Origin: Candidatus Latescibacterota bacterium
GTDB taxonomy: Bacteria > Latescibacterota > UBA2968 > UBA8231
Assembly (NCBI GenBank): GCA_022826515.1
Contig: JAJDUT010000103.1
Span: forward strand, 1-56,418
Reading direction: 5' to 3'
DNA length: 56,418 nucleotides
Shown here: piece by piece, positions 51,690-56,418 of the stretch
Layout of the letters: every line of letters starts with the position of its first letter
Position numbering within the stretch: position 1 is the first letter of the stretch
The notes under the pieces: model-generated
Database searches by the model: none
What the model saw: the letters and a program-made list of their open reading frames with translations, nothing else
What the model was told of the DNA's origin: nothing
Translations under genes and position numbers: made by a program

Positions 51690-51850
51690 ACCCTACCAAC
51701 GTTCCGCGATACGCACCGGCATGTCAAGGCAGCGTGCCGACACAAAGGCCGCCGGGGTTGGAATCCGGCGGCCTCTGGAATTAGGAACTGATGTTGCACA
51801 GCTTTTAGTTGTTGTTATAGGTCCTCGACGATGGCTAGGTTGTCCAGCAT
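51690..51850. other. Intergenic, no feature seen
   Basis: Between the frameshifted gene and the large LRR gene, 161 bases. It includes GGCCGCCGGGGTTGGAATCC followed by GGCGGCC, which forms a hairpin (GGCCGCC with GGCGGCC, about 51748-51773). This could terminate transcription from the LRR gene on the minus strand, but it has no T-run. Confidence 0.4.
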
Positions 51851-54800
51851 CTAGCGAAACTCCTTCGTCTTTTTCACCTCAGACTCGATCAGGTCAAATC
51901 CCAATCCCGGCTTGGTAGGCAGCTCAATCCGGCCAGCGCGAGATACCCGTTGAGATACAGACGGGTGCTCAAGCAGCGTTATCCGTTTGCCTTTGTCAGA
52001 TGGAGCGACCATCCACTTGCCCACTTCGGTCGCATCACCCATCGGCACACAGCCGATATGCCCGTCTTGGTTCGCGACCGGCTCGACAATGCGATAGGAT
52101 ACGACAGGCTTGCTCGCCCTGCCCGACCTGCGGTACGCCGACAATCCGTCCATCGTCAGCGTCGCCCGACCACCGGTGGCTTCCCAAAAATTGAAACCGC
52201 TTTCGTCGTCGGGGCCAGCATGAGTGAACTCCTGCACTTCAGCACTCAAATCGTCCAACGTACCTTGCTGTGCCGGACGCTTTGAATCTATGAGTAGGAT
52301 AAAGGCGGCGCGGAAGTCCTTCTGAGACTGGCGGCTGTTTGGGATTCGCGCCCCATGCTCGGCCACAATGCGCTCAATGGACCACGTCGAAACCTGTGAG
52401 GCCGTGAAAATCCGAGCGTCGGCAGCATCATCCCACTCATCCGACCACTCCCCATCTTCAGCCACCCACAGATCCGGGATTTCCGAGGGGGGAATCAACC
52501 CGGCGAAATACAACTCTATCGGGCTGTACGGCAGGCTGTTTCCGTAATTGGCAAAAGTCCCAAATGACCCCGCTGAATACCGGCCGCCGCCGTGCTCAAT
52601 CAGATTGGCGCGGTCGAATCCGCCCAACTGGCCATTGGCACTGCTGAAACCCCAGTGGCTCCCAACCGCGGTGGGAATCGTGTAGTTCGCCCACGAGTGC
52701 ATAATTTCGTGGAGGGACGGCCCATCTAGGAGAGCCGAGTTGTAGGGGAAGTGCAGGATGGCGTTCAGCTTGCCCGCCGACCCGAACGTTTGGTTACGCG
52801 AATACCGGCTCCTGCCCGTACCCTGAATGGTGTTTTGGACTCCCATATGTGTGCCGACATAATCTGTATAGTACTGGTTATCGTTACGATTCGCGAGGTT
52901 GGAAAAAACCATCAGATAATCAAAGGCGTCTTCGTAGTGGGCGAAGAAGCCCTGGGCCAGCGCGTCAAATTCAATGGGATCCGTTGTGAGCCGACCGGGA
53001 ATGCCCATGACGACGACCCGGTCATCATATTGCGCGACACCGTCATGTTGCGCGATAAGATTCTCGGTTGTGAATACGGGCGTTGGGTCGTCGGTCCCGG
53101 GCGTTGGATCAAACTTTACCGTAACCCCTCGGGCCTGAAGGACGGGGATATGATCGTTGATGGAGGAGGCGCTCAGGGAGTTGCCATCAAGCGACAGCTC
53201 GGTCAGGTTGGTCAAGCCCCGCAACGCCGAAATATCCGAAATATCGTTGGCGATAAGATCCAGCTTTGTCAGGTTGGGCAAGCCCGAAAGCACCGAAATA
53301 TCCGAAATATTGTTGATCCTAAGATTCAGACCTGTCAGGTTGGTCAAGTCCCGCAACGCCGAAATATCCGAAATATTGGCGTCTTGAATCCACAGCTTTG
53401 TCAGGTTGGTCAAGCCCCGCAACGCCGAAATATCCGAAATATCGTTGACGGTAAGATCCAGCCATTCCAGCTTGGTCAAGCCCCGCAACGCCGAAATATC
53501 CGAAATATCGTTCTCCCTAAGATCCAGCAATTCCAGCTTGGTCAAGCCCCGAAACGCCGAAATATCCGAAATAGCGTTCTCCCTAAGATTCAGACCTGTC
53601 AGCTTGGTCAAGCCCCGCAACGCCGAAATATCCGAAATATCGTTGACGGTAAGCCACAGCTTTGTCAGGTTGGTCAAGCCCGAAAGCGCCGATATATCCG
53701 AAATAGCGTTCTCCCTAAGATCCAGCCATTCCAGCTTGGTCAAGCCCCGCAACGCCGAAATATCCGAAATAGCGTTGACGGTAAGCCACAGCTTTGTCAG
53801 GTTGGTCAAGCCCGAAAGCGCCGATATATCCGAAATAGCGTTATCGTCAAGACTCAGCCATTTCAGGTTGGTCAAGCCCGAAAGTGCCGATATATCCGAA
53901 ATAGCGTTGTCGTCAAGACTCAGCGATGTCAGGTTGGTCAAGCCCGAAAGCGCCGAGATGTCCGAAATAGCGTTGTCGCCAAGCCCCAGCGATGTCAGGT
54001 TGGTCAAGCCCGAAAGCACCGATATATCCGAAATAGCGTTCTCGTGAAGATACAGCCATTTCAGGTTGGTCAAGCCCCGCAACGCCGAAATATCCGAAAT
54101 ATCGTTGGCGATAAGATCCAGCTCGGTCAGGTTGGTAGCGAACTCCAGCCCGGTCAAATCTCGGATGCCCGAGTAGTCCGCATCCAAGCCGGCCAACGTC
54201 TTCATTTCAGCCACGGTAATCGTCGCACCCCTCGCCTTGCCCAGCGCCTCCGCAATCGCCGCCCGCAGCTTGGCGTCGGGGATGGATACCACATCGCTAT
54301 CTTGTCCATCTTGTTGCCCTTCTTGTTGCCCTTCTTGATGGTCTGACAACGTCGTAAAATTCGGCCCGAAGACCCATTCAGAGGCTCCATCTCCATTCTC
54401 GGCTCTAGCCGCCCAACGATACTCTGTATTCGGCTCCAGATCGTAAATCGTGTTGTAGAGCCTCACGCCTTTATGTGGCTCATTGGTCCACTTTCCGCCG
54501 ACGGCCCGCTTGTAGTTGACATCATAGTCGGTGGCCCCCTCAGCCGCATCCCAGCGCACCCGGCAGGACGAATCGGTCACCGCCTCAAAGCGCAGGTTGG
54601 TCGGCGCAGCAGGCACTTCGAGGGTCGCCTGAGCCTTCCCGCTGGGACTGGGGCCCTCGTCGTCGTCGTTGAGTACGTCAAACAGGTCGCAAAAGGCACA
54701 ATCGTCGTCCGTGGCTTTGCCTGCCAAATGCTGTCCCGCCTGCACCACTAACTCCACCGGGGCCATGCCTGCTTCAACCCGAAAGGACGAATCCACATAG

Positions 54801-55429
54801 GGAGCCAACCCCTCACCCGACACGATCAACCCATACACTTGCTCGCCATCCGACCTGCTGCCACCGGACGCACCCGACCAAACAGAAGCCGTCCCGCCAG
54901 CCGAGACACCCGCCTGCCCGTCAAGCAGCACCATCCGACCCGTCTGACGCTCCGCCGCCACCGTCATCCGGTAGATATACACCCCCGCTCCTACCGCACG
55001 GCCTGCCGCATCGGTCGCGTGCCACGTCGCCGTGTGAAAGCCGGCCGGCCGTTCCCCATCCACCAACGTCGCAATGCGCTGCCCGAGCAGGTTGAACACC
55101 TCCAGCCGCACCGGGGCCGCAGCGGCCAGTTGATAGGGAATGATCGTCGAGGGATTGAACGGATTGGGATAGTTCTGCCCTAGGGTGAAGCTCGTAGGCA
55201 GGACGCTACCCGTTAGTGCTGCTAACGGCAACGCAAAATACCCCGTCGCATCAGTGGTCGCCTGCGCCACCGCGCCGCGCCGCAGGTTGGTCATATCGAA
55301 TATCCGCACTTGGGCGGCCTCAACCGATTCGCCTGAATCCAGCCGCACCCGCCCCTCGACGAGGGGTGCCGCGTTGACGCTAACGCTTAACACGAAGCCG
55401 ATAAGACTGCTGATTAACGACTTCATCAC
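51851..55429 (-). CDS. Large secreted protein: FlgD-like domain, FN3, LRR array and HExxH peptidase-like domain
   Basis: 1192 residues. Signal peptide (KSLISSLIGFVLSVSVNA, about 1-20). Residues about 25-70 are a carboxypeptidase-regulatory-like sandwich. A FlgD/Por-sorting type Ig module with SFTLGQNYPNPFNPST and VYIYRMT lies at about 80-165, unusually near the N-terminus. An FN3 domain is at about 275-365. About fifteen 22-residue LRRs of the internalin/SDS22 class (LTNLTxLxLxxNxISDISAL) span about 426-755. The C-terminal part has LHEIMHSWANY (HExxH) near residue 906, with a LIEHGGGRYSAGSFG stretch that could supply further ligands. Probably a cell-surface adhesin with peptidase activity. 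Confidence 0.85.
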   Translation of the reverse strand: MMKSLISSLIGFVLSVSVNAAPLVEGRVRLDSGESVEAAQVRIFDMTNLRRGAVAQATTDATGYFALPLAALTGSVLPTSFTLGQNYPNPFNPSTIIPYQLAAAAPVRLEVFNLLGQRIATLVDGERPAGFHTATWHATDAAGRAVGAGVYIYRMTVAAERQTGRMVLLDGQAGVSAGGTASVWSGASGGSRSDGEQVYGLIVSGEGLAPYVDSSFRVEAGMAPVELVVQAGQHLAGKATDDDCAFCDLFDVLNDDDEGPSPSGKAQATLEVPAAPTNLRFEAVTDSSCRVRWDAAEGATDYDVNYKRAVGGKWTNEPHKGVRLYNTIYDLEPNTEYRWAARAENGDGASEWVFGPNFTTLSDHQEGQQEGQQDGQDSDVVSIPDAKLRAAIAEALGKARGATITVAEMKTLAGLDADYSGIRDLTGLEFATNLTELDLIANDISDISALRGLTNLKWLYLHENAISDISVLSGLTNLTSLGLGDNAISDISALSGLTNLTSLSLDDNAISDISALSGLTNLKWLSLDDNAISDISALSGLTNLTKLWLTVNAISDISALRGLTKLEWLDLRENAISDISALSGLTNLTKLWLTVNDISDISALRGLTKLTGLNLRENAISDISAFRGLTKLELLDLRENDISDISALRGLTKLEWLDLTVNDISDISALRGLTNLTKLWIQDANISDISALRDLTNLTGLNLRINNISDISVLSGLPNLTKLDLIANDISDISALRGLTNLTELSLDGNSLSASSINDHIPVLQARGVTVKFDPTPGTDDPTPVFTTENLIAQHDGVAQYDDRVVVMGIPGRLTTDPIEFDALAQGFFAHYEDAFDYLMVFSNLANRNDNQYYTDYVGTHMGVQNTIQGTGRSRYSRNQTFGSAGKLNAILHFPYNSALLDGPSLHEIMHSWANYTIPTAVGSHWGFSSANGQLGGFDRANLIEHGGGRYSAGSFGTFANYGNSLPYSPIELYFAGLIPPSEIPDLWVAEDGEWSDEWDDAADARIFTASQVSTWSIERIVAEHGARIPNSRQSQKDFRAAFILLIDSKRPAQQGTLDDLSAEVQEFTHAGPDDESGFNFWEATGGRATLTMDGLSAYRRSGRASKPVVSYRIVEPVANQDGHIGCVPMGDATEVGKWMVAPSDKGKRITLLEHPSVSQRVSRAGRIELPTKPGLGFDLIESEVKKTKEFR
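53170..54150 (-). repeat. About fifteen 66-bp tandem repeats encoding LRRs
   Basis: Copies share the core GCCGAAATATCCGAAATA on the plus strand, spaced 66 bases, with small changes in the variable half. The pattern of near-identical neighbours (for example the copies around 53640-53830) suggests recent expansion by unequal crossing-over. Confidence 0.92.
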
Positions 55430-56064
55430 TGCACCTGCATTGCTTCATAGAGGTAATCAATAGGCTCTATGTTTGGATGAGTCTCCACACCAGCGCCACA
55501 ACTTGCGTCTCCCCACTCTCCATCTCTGACCTCAATATGCACATGCTCGTTCTTACTCGGATCGCTGAATCCTAGTCCAACATTTCCTTGTATCCCCAAA
55601 GCAGTGCCTACATTAACAGTCTGCCCTTGAGATACATAAATTTCTCGAGCATGAAGATACAGTGTGGTTTTGTTAGCTGTGGAATCGTAAACAGCGATCT
55701 TGCCAAGCGTTCCGCCTCTGGCAATTACCCGCCCTGATGTCAGAGAGTAAAATTCTTCGTCCGCTGTTTTTTCGTCGCCAGCTACGCTTTTAGTCTGAAC
55801 ATCCCATCCTGAGTGACCACCCAGATAGCCGTCACATATGTCCGCATCATTATGAGGGCATGCCTTATAATTGTTGTAGTAATAGTTAGTCAGGCGATCA
55901 GCTTCACATGGCTCGAAATCGAACAGCTTTTCTGCTATTCTGGCTTGTTTTTCAATATGGTATAATGCCGGACAAGGCGTACTAGAAGGTTTAGAGGATA
56001 TGTTATTTTCTTGGTCTGAGCAGGCCGCCAAGGCGAGTACAAAGAAAAAAGCGAATAGGTTCAC
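55426..56064 (-). CDS. M23 (LytM-like) peptidase lipoprotein
   Basis: 212 residues from a GTG at 56064 with AAGGAGT 6 bases upstream. Lipobox LAACS at residue 15. The M23 metal site has GGHSGWDVQTK (His, Asp) and EHVHIEVRDG (HxH), with GRVIARGGTLGKIAVYD, LYLHAREIYVSQGQTVNVG and LGIQGNVGLG between them, so it is probably an active endopeptidase of cell-wall or similar bridges. Several Cys pairs (CPALYH, FEPCEADR, CPHNDADICDG, ASCGAG) may form disulfides. AT-rich compared with most genes. It overlaps the end of the LRR gene start by 4 bases (its TGA includes the ATG), so translation is coupled. Confidence 0.82.
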   Translation of the reverse strand: MNLFAFFFVLALAACSDQENNISSKPSSTPCPALYHIEKQARIAEKLFDFEPCEADRLTNYYYNNYKACPHNDADICDGYLGGHSGWDVQTKSVAGDEKTADEEFYSLTSGRVIARGGTLGKIAVYDSTANKTTLYLHAREIYVSQGQTVNVGTALGIQGNVGLGFSDPSKNEHVHIEVRDGEWGDASCGAGVETHPNIEPIDYLYEAMQVQ

Positions 56065-56418
56065 GAGAAAACTCCTTGAGTTAAGAGTAATGGCTTATTG
56101 CGGAGGCTACGGAGCCAGCGGTTGGCCGAAATGAGCGTCGAAGGGGAAAAGGGAATGATTCCAGAGCGCACTCTGGCGTACAGACCAATGCCGTGCGGCA
56201 AAGGCCAGACCTACGACGCGAAACTAGGGCAGAGCCGCACAGACTGCGGCCAGACCTACACCGAACAAATCGCGGAACGTCATTTGTATGTTGCCAAATC
56301 CGTTCAGAAGGGCCAATCTGAACGGTATGCGTGCGGGGCGCGTCGTCCGTCATTGGGTGAGCAGGCCCCTCGTGCCCGCTGCACCGTGCGGGAGTAAGAC
56401 ACCCCTCACGCTTAGTTG
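56065..56418. other. Hairpin-rich intergenic region at right end
   Basis: No convincing gene on either strand. It holds perfect short palindromes: CCAGAG/CTCTGG (56161-56176), GCCGCA/TGCGGC (56234-56250) and CCGTTCAGA/TCTGAACGG (56300-56325). A direct repeat GGCCAGACCTAC occurs at 56203-56214 and 56248-56259. The end cannot be judged because the window stops. It may be a repeat element or a structured RNA. Confidence 0.55.

Noticed and set aside
53170..54150. Possible CRISPR array because of regular repeats
   Set aside because: The repeat period is 66 bases with coding content in every unit, no distinct spacers and no cas genes.
52751..54346. A 531-codon open frame antisense to the LRR array
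   Set aside because: It is open only because the 66-bp repeat lacks stops in this frame; codon content is unnatural and the true protein is the LRR one on the other strand.
56081..56397. Overlapping open frames of 90 and 99 codons on both strands at the right end
   Set aside because: Both run across palindromes, lack ribosome sites and show no domain or coding bias.
1..56418. tRNA and rRNA genes
   Set aside because: I looked for T-loop and acceptor patterns and rRNA-like stretches in the gaps and saw none; a covariance-model scan would be decisive.

Overview
The window is about 56 kb of bacterial chromosome from a Gram-negative organism. It encodes a TonB-dependent receptor, many lipoproteins and an E. 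coli-type frdABCD operon. The content resembles candidate phyla of the FCB/Latescibacteria-Poribacteria kind: a short primary-type sigma factor, a compact parE-parC pair, VCBS/ASPIC-UnbV lipoproteins, phytanoyl-CoA-type dioxygenases, a Gfo/Idh/MocA oxidoreductase and a protein with the NYPNPFNPST motif of FlgD-like sorting domains. This placement is an inference; no rRNA gene is present to prove it.

Layout. 1-3.3 kb: an AT-rich accessory block with two membrane-anchored coiled-coil proteins, a two-TM potassium channel, a GIY-YIG protein and a DUF2442 protein. 3.3-11.3 kb: a surface-lipoprotein operon (lipoprotein, parvulin foldase, two FG-GAP/UnbV proteins, one TPR protein). 11.4-14.3 kb: gltX and a DEAD-box helicase. 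14.3-25.8 kb, minus strand: a streptolysin S-like thiazole/oxazole-modified microcin (TOMM) cluster. 26.4-30.1 kb: parE-parC. 30.1-46.1 kb: mostly housekeeping and metabolic genes, including Rpe, peptidase F, sigma factor, ArfB, bS18, a lone microcompartment shell protein, a DNA methyltransferase, heme A synthase, an IMP-cyclohydrolase-like protein, bS21 and a cold-shock protein. 46.1-49.3 kb: frdABCD. 49.4-56.1 kb: an ankyrin protein, a zincin, a frameshifted Rpn-like gene, a 1192-residue LRR/HExxH secreted protein and an M23 lipoprotein.

The main result is the TOMM cluster. Three tandem peptide genes (52-55 codons) share a nearly identical leader but have cores of nine Cys, a Cys/Ser mixture, and eight Cys. 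They precede an E1/ThiF-like cyclodehydratase partner with an RRE-like N-terminus, two SagB-type nitroreductase homologues (one without the FMN-binding arginine motif), an ABC-2 permease, a YcaO cyclodehydratase, a CPBP protease, and an ABC ATPase fused to a TPR domain. Without a break the directon continues into a TonB-dependent receptor and a secreted TPR paralogue of that fused domain. The synthetic core is AT-rich and its GC-rich tail looks native. The composition change falls inside the ABC-TPR fusion gene, suggesting an imported synthetic core was joined to a resident receptor/TPR module.

Other points of interest are an apparent ATC start codon in rpsR, a solitary BMC shell protein with a C-terminal extension, and repeat families in several intergenic gaps.
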